Assembly (NCBI GenBank): GCA_965219165.1 | Contig: CBDCMW010000002.1 | Span: 2,418,001 to 2,482,000, forward strand | Source of the DNA: Aldehydirespirator sp965219165 | GTDB lineage: Bacteria; Actinomycetota; Acidimicrobiia; Acidimicrobiales; Aldehydirespiratoraceae | DNA length: 64,000 bases | Direction: 5' to 3' | Shown: positions 8,495-17,299 of the stretch, one piece after another | How the letters are laid out: the number at the start of each line of letters is the position of its first letter | Numbering within the stretch: the stretch's first letter is position 1 | The notes under the pieces: generated by a model | Told to the model about the DNA's origin: nothing | Seen by the model: the letters and a program-made list of their open reading frames with translations, nothing else | Databases searched by the model: none | Made by a program: the position numbers and the translations under genes

Positions 8495-10939
8495 CTATTC
8501 GTAGCGGGTTCCGTTGGCTTTGATGTAGTCGAGCCATAGGGGGCCGGCGTCGGGGGCCAACTCGCCGGGGCGGTAGGTGACCGATTCGAGTCGCCCGGTG
8601 TAGGGGAACGGGCCGTGGCGCTCGTAGATGTCCCAGCTCACCGGCGAGCGGCGGTCGACGCCGACGTCGATGCCCTCGAAGGGCGCCATCGCCATCAGCG
8701 ACACCAGGCCCAGCTTCTCCCCCACCGCCTCGCCGTCGACGCTGACGCAGGCATTCCACCTGAGGCTGCCGGGGTTCTCCATCGCCAGCCGCACGCTGGA
8801 CGCGCCATCGCTGAGCGGCCCGCAGTCCAGAACCGTCATGTCACCGTAAGCGTTGTGGGCGAACAGCAGCCGGTCGTCCTCCACGTACAGCATGTATCCG
8901 CCGCCCTGGTCGCCGTGGGCCACGAGCACGCCGGAGTGGCCGGACTGCCAGCGCAGCGCCACATCGATGTCGAAGCTCTTCTGAAAGATCAGCTGCTGGG
9001 ACCGCCAGCGCTCCAAGGTTGGGGTGCCGGGCCTCAGCGTCGTCTCAGCCGCCCAATCCTGGTACCACGGCGGGCGCAGGATCCTGGCGACCTGGTTGCC
9101 CTCGTCGAGGGGGTACACCTGGTTGGCCCATGCGGCTCGGTCCCAGGCCTGTTGCATCTCGTCCAGCTTGTCCGGGTGCTCCGCGGCGAGATCGCGGCTC
9201 TCGGTGGGGTCCTCGGCCAGGTTGTGCAACTCCCAACGGTCCTGGCTGAAGGGCCGGCGGGGTCGGTGGCAGGTGACCACCGACCAGCCGTCACGGTAGA
9301 AGCCGCGGTGCCCGAGCATCTCGTAGTACTGCTCGGGGTGGGTTGACGGCGCCGACGGGTCCTCCAGTGTGGCCGCGAAGCTGGCGCCGGCCGGCTCGGG
9401 CACAGGCACGCCGTGGCGGGTGCCGGGCACCTCCACCCCGCACATCTCGGCCAGGGTCGGGAACAGATCGGTGACATGCTGGTACTGGTTTCGTATCCCC
9501 CCGGCCAGCACACGGTCGGCGGCGGTGAAACAAGCCGGCCAGTTGACGATGAACGGCACGCTGTGGCCGCCCCGGTGGGTGTTGATCTTGTAGAGCCGGA
9601 ACGGGGTGCACGACACCATGGCCCAGCCCATCGGGTAGTGGGCCAGCGTCCGCGGCCCGCCCAGGAGGTCGATGCGCTGGTAGTCGGTCTCCACCTGCTC
9701 CAACTCGGTGTTCCACACCTGGGTGAGCAGCGTTCGGAAGTAGGCCGAGGTGCCGGTGTACTGGCCCTCCCGGGAGCCGCCATTGTCGCTGGTGAACAGC
9801 ACGATGGTGTTGTCCCACTCGCCGATGGCCTCGAGGTGGCGGCGCAGCCGGCCGAAGTTTCGATCCACGTTGTGGACCATGCCCGCGTACACCTCCATGT
9901 AGCGGGCGAACAGCTCCTTGGAGCGGTCGTCGAGCTCGTCCCAGGGGTCCACCTCGTGGCGCTCCTCGGTGTTGGGGGGCGGCAGCACCGCGTCGGGCGG
10001 CACCACGCCCAGCTCCCGCTGGCGCTCGAAGCGCTCGACCCTCAGAGCGTCCCAACCCGCCGCGTAGCAGCCCCTGAACCGCTCTATGTCCTCCGCGGGG
10101 GCCTGCAGGGGGGCGTGCACCGCGCCGTGAGCGAAGTACATGAGGAACGGCCGGCTCGGGTGCGATGACCGCAACTCGTCCACCATGCGCAGCGCGTGGT
10201 CGGTGAGGTCGTCGGTGAAGTAGTAGCCGTCCGGGTAGCGGTCGACGTCGATGTGGTGGTTGTCGGCGCACAGCCGGTGGGGCTGGTGGAAGTTGGTGAA
10301 GGCGTCGAGGATCCCGTAGAAGCGGTCGAAGCCCCGCTGCAGGGGCCAGCTGGCCTTGGGGGCGCCGTCGCTGAGGTGGGCGTCCTTGGTGAGGTGCCAC
10401 TTGCCGAGCATGAAGGTGGCCCAGCCCGCGTCGCGGAAGGCCTCGGCGACGGTCACCGCGTTGTCGCGCAACTCGTGGGCGTAACCGGGGAAGCCGGGAT
10501 CGGTGTGGGGCACGGTGGCCATGCCGGCCATGTGATGGTTCAGCCCGGTCAGCAGCGACGCCCGGGTGGGCGAGCACATCGGGTTGACGTGGAAGTCGGT
10601 GTAGCGCAGGCCGTCGGCTGCGAGCCGGTCGAGCTCCGGGGTGTCGATCTCGGAGCCGTAGCAGCCCGGGTCGGAGTAGCCCAGGTCGTCGGCCATCATC
10701 ACGATCACGTTGGGCGAGCCGGTCGGTGCGGTCGGCGGCTTCGGCCAGTGGGGCTCGGAGGTGGAGAAGATCTTGCCGACCGTGCCCTCGAAGCCCGCGT
10801 AGGGCGCGGCCGGATCGGGGGCGGCGCAGCCTTCGCCCCCGGCTTCCGTGTTCTGTGCGCGGTTTCCGGTCTCTGCGCCGGGTTTGTGCACACAGAAGGC
10901 GCGGAGCGCACGACGGGCTGGCGCCGGGGCGGCCGTCAC
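8495..10939 (-). CDS. Arylsulfatase (type I, formylglycine-dependent)
   Basis: 814 residues from GTG 10939, which overlaps the stop of the upstream amidohydrolase as GTGA. Near residue 40-80 the fold starts with NVIVMMADDLGYSDPGCYG (metal-binding Asp pair). MCSPTRASLLTG at about residue 121 holds the C-x-P-x-R motif whose Cys is converted to formylglycine, the catalytic aldehyde. MLGKWHL and FTSDNGGSREG are further active-site elements. The last ~200 residues form a beta-sandwich domain as in mycobacterial AtsA (about 790 residues). No signal peptide is obvious. It should hydrolyse a sulfate ester; coupling to an amidohydrolase suggests joint degradation of a sulfated substrate (inference). 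The converting enzyme is not in the window. Confidence 0.85.
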   Translation of the reverse strand: MTAAPAPARRALRAFCVHKPGAETGNRAQNTEAGGEGCAAPDPAAPYAGFEGTVGKIFSTSEPHWPKPPTAPTGSPNVIVMMADDLGYSDPGCYGSEIDTPELDRLAADGLRYTDFHVNPMCSPTRASLLTGLNHHMAGMATVPHTDPGFPGYAHELRDNAVTVAEAFRDAGWATFMLGKWHLTKDAHLSDGAPKASWPLQRGFDRFYGILDAFTNFHQPHRLCADNHHIDVDRYPDGYYFTDDLTDHALRMVDELRSSHPSRPFLMYFAHGAVHAPLQAPAEDIERFRGCYAAGWDALRVERFERQRELGVVPPDAVLPPPNTEERHEVDPWDELDDRSKELFARYMEVYAGMVHNVDRNFGRLRRHLEAIGEWDNTIVLFTSDNGGSREGQYTGTSAYFRTLLTQVWNTELEQVETDYQRIDLLGGPRTLAHYPMGWAMVSCTPFRLYKINTHRGGHSVPFIVNWPACFTAADRVLAGGIRNQYQHVTDLFPTLAEMCGVEVPGTRHGVPVPEPAGASFAATLEDPSAPSTHPEQYYEMLGHRGFYRDGWSVVTCHRPRRPFSQDRWELHNLAEDPTESRDLAAEHPDKLDEMQQAWDRAAWANQVYPLDEGNQVARILRPPWYQDWAAETTLRPGTPTLERWRSQQLIFQKSFDIDVALRWQSGHSGVLVAHGDQGGGYMLYVEDDRLLFAHNAYGDMTVLDCGPLSDGASSVRLAMENPGSLRWNACVSVDGEAVGEKLGLVSLMAMAPFEGIDVGVDRRSPVSWDIYERHGPFPYTGRLESVTYRPGELAPDAGPLWLDYIKANGTRYE

Positions 10940-12147
10940 GGCTTGAAGAAGGCGGGGCTGGTGGCCTTGGCGGGGATCTCCGCCAGCGGGGTGGCCACCT
11001 GGTCCACAGTCGGACCGTGCGACGCGGCCAGCGGGGCGAGCCGGTCGAGGTCGAAACCGTACAGCTCGGCTGCATTGCCGCCCAGCACAGCCCTCATGTC
11101 GGCCTCGTCCCAGTCGCTGAAGGCGCGCTGCAGGCTCTCCAGCGAGTACGGGTAGGTGCCCTCGTGGTGGGGGTAGTCGCTGCCCCACATGACATTGTGC
11201 ACACCCACCTTGCGGATGGCGGCCGCCTCGCCCGGCGACGGGAAGCTGGCCCCGATCCACACGTTGCGGTCGAGGTACTCCGACGGCCTCAGCGGCAGCA
11301 CTATGTCGGCCGCGAAGCCCAGCTCGCCGACGCGGCCCGCGCGCATCTGGCGGTGGTAGCCGTCCATGCGACGCAGCTCCTCGACCAGCCAGGCCACCCC
11401 CTGCTCGGTCATCACGTAACGAAGCGTCGGGAACCGCTCGAACACGCCCGACATGATCAGGTGGGCGAGGTTCCGGTGCGAGAAGAACGGCACCTCCATC
11501 AAGAAGATCACCCCGGCGGCCGGTGCCTTGCCGTAGTCGGGGCCGCCGTTGCCGCCGTGCTGGGTGATGATCAGGCCGAGGTCGGAGGCCGCGGCCCAGA
11601 GCCGGTCCCAGCGGGGATCCCAGTAGCCGGGGAGGTCGCTGTCGGGCGGGATGTGCGGCAGCAGGAAGCTGCGGAAGCCCTCGACTGCGGCCCACTCGAG
11701 GGTGGAGACTGCGTCGTCGAGGTCCTCGGCGAAGATCTGGGGCAGGCCGCAGCGCTGGTCGGGATAGCGGGCGCACCAGTCGCGCAGCCAGCGGTTGTGG
11801 GCGGTGATCCCGGCGAAGCGCCGCTCGTAGTCGGCCCGGTCCAACGGCGGGCGGGCCACCAGCGCGCCGGTGGGATAGAAGGGCGGAACCGTGTTGGGGA
11901 AGGTGATCTCGGCCACGATCCCGTCGGCGTACTGCTCCGAGAGCCTCCGGTCGTCATCCCAGTTGCGGGACCGACCGTCGTCCTGCAGGTCGCGGTACGG
12001 GTTGCGGTAGGCGCCCCGCCACGCCTGGAACTCGTCGCGCCAGGACGGATCGAGGTACTCCACGTAGGCGGCCATGTTCCCGCCGGCGTGGCAGTCCGAC
12101 GAGATGATCGTGTACCGCTCTGCCGGGCTGTGGGGCAGCTCGCTCAT
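10936..12147 (-). CDS. Amidohydrolase family 2 (TIM-barrel metal-dependent hydrolase)
   Basis: 403 residues from ATG 12147, preceded by GAGGAG. SSDCHAGG near the start replaces the usual DxHxH metal motif, ITQHGGNGG supplies a metal His, and MWGSDYPHHEG near the C-terminus is the hallmark WGSDxPH loop of the family 2 amidohydrolases (decarboxylase/hydrolase relatives of ACMSD). Its stop codon overlaps the GTG of the sulfatase, so the two are translated together. The substrate cannot be read from the sequence. The upstream gap (12148-12469) separates it from a divergent SMP-30 gene and should hold both promoters. Confidence 0.8.
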   Translation of the reverse strand: MSELPHSPAERYTIISSDCHAGGNMAAYVEYLDPSWRDEFQAWRGAYRNPYRDLQDDGRSRNWDDDRRLSEQYADGIVAEITFPNTVPPFYPTGALVARPPLDRADYERRFAGITAHNRWLRDWCARYPDQRCGLPQIFAEDLDDAVSTLEWAAVEGFRSFLLPHIPPDSDLPGYWDPRWDRLWAAASDLGLIITQHGGNGGPDYGKAPAAGVIFLMEVPFFSHRNLAHLIMSGVFERFPTLRYVMTEQGVAWLVEELRRMDGYHRQMRAGRVGELGFAADIVLPLRPSEYLDRNVWIGASFPSPGEAAAIRKVGVHNVMWGSDYPHHEGTYPYSLESLQRAFSDWDEADMRAVLGGNAAELYGFDLDRLAPLAASHGPTVDQVATPLAEIPAKATSPAFFKP

Positions 12148-12469
12148 CGGTTGGTGCTCCTCGTTTCGGCGTCGCGGCAAGCGAGCGCCGAGCCCTTGGC
12201 CTGGCACCGGGTGCTCCAGCGCCGTCATCACGCTCGCCCGTGCCTCGAAGTGTACGCTGGCGGCTCCGCAGATAGTTGGGAGTCGCGATGGTCTCAGGTG
12301 ATGCACACCGGATTCTCCCTGCCGGGCGACAGGGGCAACACCATCGGCGCCGACCTGGGGTCGGTGCGCGAGAACGCCCACCGCAAAGTCAGCCACACCC
12401 CGGCCGCCCTGCAACCCTCGAACGGTTGGAGGATGGCAGCACACCCCGGTCCGGTCTGCGAGAGTTGAG
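12148..12469. other. 322-bp divergent intergenic region
   Basis: Lies between the leftward amidohydrolase and rightward SMP-30 genes and must contain the promoters of both. I see no repeat, RNA gene or strong hairpin, and the short reading frames here have no ribosome-binding site or recognisable motif. Confidence 0.6.
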
Positions 12470-13348
12470 ATGATCAACGCGGAGGTCGTGCACGCCGCCG
12501 AGGCGGCCTTGGGCGAGGGATGCGTCTGGTCGCCAGTGGAGGACCTGCTCGTCTGGGTCGACATCACCGGCAAGGCCGTGCACCGCTTCGACCACAACAC
12601 GGGCCAGCCGGTGGGTCTGTGGCGCTACGCCGGCACTGTGGGCAACGCCGCCCCCCGTGCCAGCGGGGGCCTGGCGCTGGGCCTGGGCGCCTCGGTGGCG
12701 CTCACCGACCGGGTCGGGGCCATAGAGACCGTGATCGAACTGCCCGGAGAGCCGGAGTCGAACCGGGCCAACGACGGTGCGGTCGACCCGCGGGGACGGC
12801 TCTTCCAGGGGACGATGAGCCACACCGAGCTCGGAGCGCCGGTGGCGGGCCTGCACCGGGTGGACGGCAACGGCACGGCCCGGCGGGTTCTCACCGATGT
12901 GATGGTCTCCAACGGAATCGGCTGGAGCCCCGACCAAGCCACGATGTACTACATCGACACACTGACATTCCGGGTGGACCGCTTCGACTACGACCCCGAC
13001 ACCGGCGAGATCGAGGGGCGGCGCCCGTTCCTCACCTTCGATGGCAGTACCGGCGGGCCCGACGGCATGACGGTCGACGCCGACGGGTGCCTCTGGGTGG
13101 CGTTCTTCGGCGGCTATCACGTGCAGCGTTTCTCGCCCGACGGCGAACAGCTCGAGGCCGTGGTCACTCCGGGCGCTCCCCAGACCACCTGCTGCTGCTT
13201 CGGCGGCCCCGACCTGGACACGCTCTACATCACCACCGCCCGCGATCCGATCGCCGGCGTCAGCACCGAGGGCGAGCCCAACTCCGGTGCGCTGTTCGCC
13301 GCGGACGTCGACGCGGTGGGCCTGCCCACCAACCTGTTCGCCGGCTAG
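12470..13348 (+). CDS. SMP-30/gluconolactonase family protein
   Basis: 292 residues from ATG 12470. The six-bladed propeller family signs are ALGEGCVWSP (metal-ligand Glu), SNRANDGAVDPRGRLFQGTM (substrate/metal Asn), VMVSNGIGWSPD (second Asn) and GPDGMTVDADGCLWVA (catalytic Asp). Family members hydrolyse sugar lactones (gluconolactonase, regucalcin, L-arabinolactonase) in the cytosol. A run of three Cys (TTCCCFGG) precedes the last blade and occurs in bacterial relatives. It is divergent from the amidohydrolase-sulfatase pair and followed by a dispersed repeat. Confidence 0.85.
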   Translation: MINAEVVHAAEAALGEGCVWSPVEDLLVWVDITGKAVHRFDHNTGQPVGLWRYAGTVGNAAPRASGGLALGLGASVALTDRVGAIETVIELPGEPESNRANDGAVDPRGRLFQGTMSHTELGAPVAGLHRVDGNGTARRVLTDVMVSNGIGWSPDQATMYYIDTLTFRVDRFDYDPDTGEIEGRRPFLTFDGSTGGPDGMTVDADGCLWVAFFGGYHVQRFSPDGEQLEAVVTPGAPQTTCCCFGGPDLDTLYITTARDPIAGVSTEGEPNSGALFAADVDAVGLPTNLFAG

Positions 13349-13384
13349 AGGCCGAGCGGAAGGGTCGCAGTTCACAGGGATCCT

Positions 13385-13500
13385 GCACGGTTCTGGACGA
13401 GGCCGTGGCCCGAGCGGACCGTGAGCGCAGCGAGCAAGAGCGGGAACCAAGACGCTTCACCGCGGGCGGTCACATATACGCAGCGCTGCCTCTTAGCCGG
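13385..13500 (+). repeat. Dispersed repeat, copy B
   Basis: The core 13398-13445 matches the copy at 3761-3808 (opposite strand) at 46 of 48 positions, and both continue to a shared CTCTTAGCC. It begins 50 bp after the SMP-30 stop and ends in the hairpin region upstream of superoxide dismutase. As with copy A, I see no gene in it. Confidence 0.7.
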
Positions 13501-13540
13501 CGGCCCTGCGTATATTCGGGTTCTCCCCCGGTAACCGCCC
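13464..13540 (+). promoter_or_regulatory. Nested inverted repeats upstream of superoxide dismutase
   Basis: ATATACGCAG at 13474-13483 pairs perfectly with 13506-13515 (22-base loop), and an outer pair GGGCGGT 13464-13470 / 13534-13540 encloses it. The structure ends 20 bp before the sodB start, so it could be a regulator site, a cruciform or a 5' UTR hairpin. It is also adjacent to the dispersed repeat, so it may simply be part of that element. Confidence 0.45.
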
Positions 13541-13560
13541 TCGGAAAGACCGCGCCCGCG

Positions 13561-14154
13561 ATGACGATCGAGCTTGCCCCCCTCCCCTACCCTCTCGAAG
13601 GGCTCGCACCCCACATATCCGAGCGCACCATGAGCTTCCACTACGGCCGCCACCACGCCGGCTACGTGGCCAACCTCAACCGCATGATCGAGGGATCGCC
13701 TCACGCGAACGCCTCGCTGGAAGACATCGTGGCCGCGGCCGATGTGCCCTCCGCGCTGTTCAACAACGCGGCCCAAGCATGGAACCACGCCTTCTACTGG
13801 AACTCGATGACCCCGAGCCGCAACCAATCGCCCTCTGGCGAGCTGCTGGCCGCGCTGGACCGGAGCTTCGGCTCGCTCGATGCCTTCAACGCCGATTTCG
13901 CGGCGGCTGCGGTGGGGAACTTCGCGTCCGGCTGGACCTGGCTGGTGTCGGGAGCGGAGGGCCTCAGCATCGTCAACACCGACGACGCCGACACGCCGCT
14001 GCGCCACGGCCAGCGCGCCCTGCTGACCATCGACGTGTGGGAGCACGCCTACTACCTCGACTACCAGAACGCCCGCTCCGCCTACGTGGACGCCTTCATC
14101 GAGCACCTGGTCAACTGGGAGTTCGCCTCCACTAACTACGCCGCTGCGGGCTAG
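13561..14154 (+). CDS. sodB: Superoxide dismutase, Fe type
   Basis: 197 residues from ATG 13561. All four metal ligands are visible: His27 in FHYGRHH, His in AAQAWNHAFYWN, and Asp and His in DVWEHAYYLDY. The Gln in AAQxWNHxFYW is placed as in iron enzymes, so Fe is more likely than Mn, though cambialism cannot be excluded. The enzyme converts superoxide to hydrogen peroxide and oxygen in the cytosol. No catalase neighbours it. The region upstream contains nested inverted repeats, and a hairpin follows the stop. Confidence 0.92.
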   Translation: MTIELAPLPYPLEGLAPHISERTMSFHYGRHHAGYVANLNRMIEGSPHANASLEDIVAAADVPSALFNNAAQAWNHAFYWNSMTPSRNQSPSGELLAALDRSFGSLDAFNADFAAAAVGNFASGWTWLVSGAEGLSIVNTDDADTPLRHGQRALLTIDVWEHAYYLDYQNARSAYVDAFIEHLVNWEFASTNYAAAG

Positions 14155-14160
14155 AGACGC

Positions 14161-14190
14161 AGCGGGAACTGCGGCGCACGATTCCCCGCT
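14161..14190. terminator. Probable bidirectional terminator hairpin
   Basis: AGCGGGAA at 14161-14168 pairs with TTCCCCGCT at 14182-14190 apart from one bulged base, in the short gap between convergent sodB and a leftward membrane-protein gene. There is no clear T-run. Confidence 0.4.
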
Positions 14191-14575
14191 AGTTGGCGGC
14201 TCGGAGTCGTCGGCGTAGGGCGATGCCTGCACCCATGTAGGCCGCGAAGACGGCCCATCCCCACGTGACGATGACCCTTACGGTCAGATCTCCTGCCACA
14301 AACAGGGCGCCAGGCCACGAGTCAAGCCTCAGGGGGTAGATGCCGTGCCAGCCGCTGGTGATCCAGGAAGCTCCGGTGATGGCCAGCAACAGCGCACACG
14401 GGAAGAGGCCCAACGCGGTCATGGCGGTAGACACCGCAACCGGACGGTCAGGAATCAGGCAGCCAGCCACGAACATTGACACCAGCAGGACCAGCCATGC
14501 CCAAGACCCCGGCACGAACAGGAGGCCAGCCGCAACGGCCACAGCGACCGGGAGCAGCCTCGGGTTCCTGCTCAT
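14189..14575 (-). CDS. Small integral membrane protein, unknown function
   Basis: 128 residues from ATG 14575, with GGGAGG seven bases upstream and eight bases after the stop of the dehydrogenase gene, so co-transcribed with it. It has about four hydrophobic segments (LLPVAVAVAAGLLFVPG, AWLVLLVSMFVAGCLI, ALGLFPCALLLAITGA, VIVTWGWAVFAAYMG) and a basic tail (ALRRRLRAAN). I recognise no family. The good ribosome-binding site and hydrophobic pattern make a real gene likely. Confidence 0.65.
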   Translation of the reverse strand: MSRNPRLLPVAVAVAAGLLFVPGSWAWLVLLVSMFVAGCLIPDRPVAVSTAMTALGLFPCALLLAITGASWITSGWHGIYPLRLDSWPGALFVAGDLTVRVIVTWGWAVFAAYMGAGIALRRRLRAAN

Positions 14576-14583
14576 GAGCCTCC

Positions 14584-15453
14584 CTAATCGTCTACCAGCA
14601 GCTCGATCAGGGAGCTGGTGTCCCAGCGGCCCCGGCCCTGGCGCTGGAGGCGGGCATAGAACTGGTCGATCACCGCGGTGACCGGCAGGGTGGCGCCGAC
14701 ACGCTCGGCCTCCGCGAAGCAGATGGCCAGGTCCTTGCGCATCCAGTCGAGGGCGAAGCCGAAATCGAACTCGCGCCGGGCCATTGTGACCCCCCGGTTG
14801 GCCATCTGCCACGAGCCCGCCGCTCCCTGCGAGATGGTGTCGACCACCTGCTCGACGTCGAGTCCGGCCCGGCGGGCGAAGTCGATCCCCTCGGCCAGGC
14901 CCTGGACCAGCCCGGCAATGCAGATCTGGTTCACCATCTTGGTGCGCTGGCCGCTCCCCGGCCCGCCCAGCAGGGTGACCGCCTTGGCGTAGGAGTCGAT
15001 CACCGGCTCGGCCCGGTCGAAGTCGGCCCGGTCGCCGCCGCACATCACGGTCAGCGCGCCGTTCTCTGCGCCGTCCTGGCCACCGGAGATCGGCGCGTCC
15101 ACGAACCCGACGCCCCGCTCCGCTGCCGCCGCATGCAACTCCTGGGCCAAGTCGGCCGACGCGGTGGTGTGATCCACCAGCACCGATCCGGGTGCCATCG
15201 ATACCAGCGCTCCATCCTGGCCGAGCGTCACCGAGCGAACGTCGTCGTCGTTGCCCACGCACACGAACACGAACTCGGCTCCAGCGGCCGCGCCCGCGGG
15301 TGTCGGCGCCGCCCTACCGCCATGCTCATCCACCCAGGCCTCGGCCCGGGACGCCGTGCGGTTGTAGACCGTGACCTCGTGGCCGGACGCGGCCAGGTGT
15401 CCGGCCATCGGATAGCCCATGACCCCAAGCCCGACGAATCCACAACCGGCCAT
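14584..15453 (-). CDS. Beta-hydroxyacid dehydrogenase (3-hydroxyisobutyrate dehydrogenase family)
   Basis: 289 residues from ATG 15453, chosen for the AAGGAGGG just upstream. GFVGLGVMGYPMAGHL is the NAD(P) Rossmann loop with the family start pattern; DAPISGGQDGAENG is the substrate-binding motif; GSGQRTKMVNQICIAG carries the catalytic Lys. The family oxidises 3-hydroxyisobutyrate (valine breakdown) or reduces tartronate semialdehyde or related aldehydes; YNRT after the second strand suggests NADP preference. The substrate is not settled by context: the only operon partner is a small membrane protein downstream. Confidence 0.82.
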   Translation of the reverse strand: MAGCGFVGLGVMGYPMAGHLAASGHEVTVYNRTASRAEAWVDEHGGRAAPTPAGAAAGAEFVFVCVGNDDDVRSVTLGQDGALVSMAPGSVLVDHTTASADLAQELHAAAAERGVGFVDAPISGGQDGAENGALTVMCGGDRADFDRAEPVIDSYAKAVTLLGGPGSGQRTKMVNQICIAGLVQGLAEGIDFARRAGLDVEQVVDTISQGAAGSWQMANRGVTMARREFDFGFALDWMRKDLAICFAEAERVGATLPVTAVIDQFYARLQRQGRGRWDTSSLIELLVDD

Positions 15454-15486
15454 GACGCCCTCCTTCACAATGCAGCGGATGTGTAG

Positions 15487-15505
15487 CGTGCCCGGGTCGG
15501 GCACG
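15487..15505. promoter_or_regulatory. 7-bp perfect hairpin upstream of the dehydrogenase
   Basis: CGTGCCC 15487-15493 pairs with GGGCACG 15499-15505 around a 5-base loop, 34 bases upstream of the dehydrogenase start. It may be a 5' UTR structure or a repressor site. Confidence 0.3.
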
Positions 15506-15619
15506 ATCTTACGGCTTCAGCGGATAACAGCGTGTTGCTCTATGTTGCTAGCTCCCGAGGTCATAGGGCTATTGCTTGTATCACGGCGTTTCGGCGTGTC
15601 ACTCTCAGTTGCGCCCGAG

Positions 15620-15668
15620 TGTGGGACACGAGGGGGACAACTCAGCGATCCGGTTTGTGGGACACGAG
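15620..15668 (+). repeat. 13-bp direct repeats before the integrase remnant
   Basis: TGTGGGACACGAG occurs at 15620-15632 and 15656-15668, 36 bp apart, directly upstream of the integrase fragment. Paired direct repeats next to an integrase gene could be integrase arm-binding sites (inference). Confidence 0.5.
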
Positions 15669-15681
15669 AGGAAATCGAACC

Positions 15682-15919
15682 TTGGGGAGACTCACCGCCG
15701 CCGCCGTCCGAGCGATCAACACGCCGGGCAAGTGCATCGATGAGCACGGCCTCATCTTACGGGTCGCGCCGGGCGGATCGAAGCAGTGGGTTTGGCGGGA
15801 CACCACCCATGGCCGACGCAGAGACCTCGGACTGGGGGCGGTGGCCTACACGACGCTGGCCGAAGCCCGTGAGATCGCGTTCGAGTACCGCAAGCTCGCC
15901 CGAGCCGGAGGCGACCCTG
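15682..15919 (+). pseudogene. Tyrosine-type phage integrase, N-terminal fragment cut by an IS
   Basis: From TTG 15682 (GAGAGGA upstream) the frame encodes LGRLTAAAVRAINTPGKCID...GLILRVAPGGSKQWVWR...RRRDLGLGAVAYTTLAEAREIAFEYRKLARAGGDP, the arm-binding DUF4102 domain found at the N-terminus of P4-like integrases. It ends exactly where the insertion sequence begins; about 80 of an expected ~400 residues remain and no catalytic domain is seen beyond the IS. It marks a decayed integrative element. Confidence 0.75.
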
Positions 15920-17064
15920 TGGGTGCCGGAAACTGTGTCGTGGCTGGTCAGGCGGCATTTCGGTATTCGTTGATGAGTCCGTCACAGCGGGCCGTCTTCA
16001 CGACTTGAAAGTGTCGATCTGGCTGGTCTGCAGCGTCGGTGGCGACGGGTGGTCGCTGGTCTAGTGAACGGTGGGGCCGGTGCATGTTGTAGTGACCGAC
16101 GTAGTCGACGACGAGCCTCTCGAGCTGGCGGCGGTTCCAGATGACGGTGCGGTCGAGGAGCTCGCGTCGAAGGGTGCCGATCCAGCGTTCGGCGAACGCG
16201 TTAGCCACGGGAGTGCGCACAGGTGTCTTGAGGACCTTGCAGCCTTCGGTTCTGAAGATCTCGTCGAAAGCTCGAGTGAATCGGCTGCCGCGGTCGCGCA
16301 CGAGCGCACGCGTCGCGGCGAGCCCGTCGGCATGGCGCAGGAACAGGTTCCGCGCCGCTTGGGTGGCCCAGGCGCCCGTGGGGTGTTCGGTGATCCCGCC
16401 GAAGTACACGCTTCGGCTGCCGACGTCGATGAAGAACAGCAAGTAGAACCTGCGCAACAAGACGGTATCGACGGTTGCGAAGTCACAGGCCACGGCTGCT
16501 TGGGACCACAGGAACTCGGACCACGTCACGTTCGATCGCGTGGGTGCGGGTTCAATGCCGGCGTTGTTGAGGATCTGCCAGATAGTTGACGCTGCGATGG
16601 TGTGGCCGAGCCCGAGCAGTTCGCCGTGGACGCGGCGGTAGCCCCAAGTCGGATTCTCGGCTGCGAGGCGCAGTGTGAGTCGGCAAAGCTCCGCTGAGGT
16701 CGACGATCGGCCCGGCGGTCGCTGTGGTTGGGCCCAGTGCCCGACGATGCGGCGCCGCTTCTGACGCAACAGTGTGTCGGGGGTGACCAGCCACCCGGCT
16801 CGGCTAGGTCGCGCGAGCGCGGCCGCGATCGCCCCGAGCAAGCTCCGGTCGGCGTCGGTGAGCTCGGGGCGGTCGACCTGCCGGCGCAGCACAGCGAGTT
16901 GGTGGCGCAACACGATGATCTCAAGGTCCTTGCAGCGGCCTGACCGCACAGTGAGCCGAGCCAGTGATGCCAGGAATCGGTACAAGATTCGATACACGAG
17001 GACTCAGCATCGGCCCGCATCGCGGCAGGTCAACGACCACTGCCGAGTTTCCGGCACCCACAGG
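15916..17064. mobile_element. Insertion sequence, ~1.15 kb, with 19-bp terminal inverted repeats
   Basis: Perfect inverted repeats CCTGTGGGTGCCGGAAACT at 15916-15934 and its complement at 17046-17064 flank one rve-type transposase gene on the minus strand. I do not find an obvious target-site duplication. The left end lies inside an integrase gene. A related short element with similar ends is at 25230-25344. Confidence 0.85.
15948..16997 (-). CDS. IS transposase, DDE integrase (rve) family
   Basis: 349 residues from GTG 16997, ending 14 bases inside the left terminal repeat. An N-terminal helical part (DLEIIVLRHQLAVLRRQV, a helix-turn-helix/coiled region) is followed by the retroviral-type catalytic core: Asp in ACDFATVDT, Asp in LVRDRGSRFT and Glu in NAFAERWIGTLRRE. 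HYNMHRPHRSL is the usual C-terminal motif. It is one uninterrupted frame, so the element may be active. The whole IS splits an integrase fragment. Confidence 0.9.
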   Translation of the reverse strand: MYRILYRFLASLARLTVRSGRCKDLEIIVLRHQLAVLRRQVDRPELTDADRSLLGAIAAALARPSRAGWLVTPDTLLRQKRRRIVGHWAQPQRPPGRSSTSAELCRLTLRLAAENPTWGYRRVHGELLGLGHTIAASTIWQILNNAGIEPAPTRSNVTWSEFLWSQAAVACDFATVDTVLLRRFYLLFFIDVGSRSVYFGGITEHPTGAWATQAARNLFLRHADGLAATRALVRDRGSRFTRAFDEIFRTEGCKVLKTPVRTPVANAFAERWIGTLRRELLDRTVIWNRRQLERLVVDYVGHYNMHRPHRSLDQRPPVATDAADQPDRHFQVVKTARCDGLINEYRNAA

Positions 17065-17299
17065 CCCCGCATCGCACGAATCGCCTGCTGACGCTTGCCA
17101 ACACCCATCGCGAACCACCTCCATCACGAGGTGTTGCGACGACCAGTTGAATTTGCCGTGGCTGCCGGCGATCAGCTAGTGTCCGCCCCCAGTCAGCCTG
17201 TGACGGTTCACACCGACGCGGCTACAGTCACCCGTAGAGGACTTCACGGGTCATCAACAATGCTCGGCTGTCATTGCTGCTGAGCCAAGGGAGGACGAA

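Noticed and set aside
10196..11155. Long antisense frame opposite the sulfatase and amidohydrolase genes
   Set aside because: Low-complexity Val/Gly/Ala-rich translation, no ribosome-binding site; a shadow of GC-rich coding on the other strand.
12276..12473. Short plus-strand frame in the divergent gap before SMP-30
   Set aside because: Arg/Gln-rich without motif or start signal; overlaps the SMP-30 start.
15487..15505. Possible attachment site matching the tRNA-Leu end
   Set aside because: Shared bases are only about ten (GTGCCCGGG) and are explained by a hairpin; no convincing att core.
15518..15530. lac-operator-like GCGGATAACAG string upstream of the integrase remnant
   Set aside because: Only a short partial match; no lac-type genes or palindrome around it.
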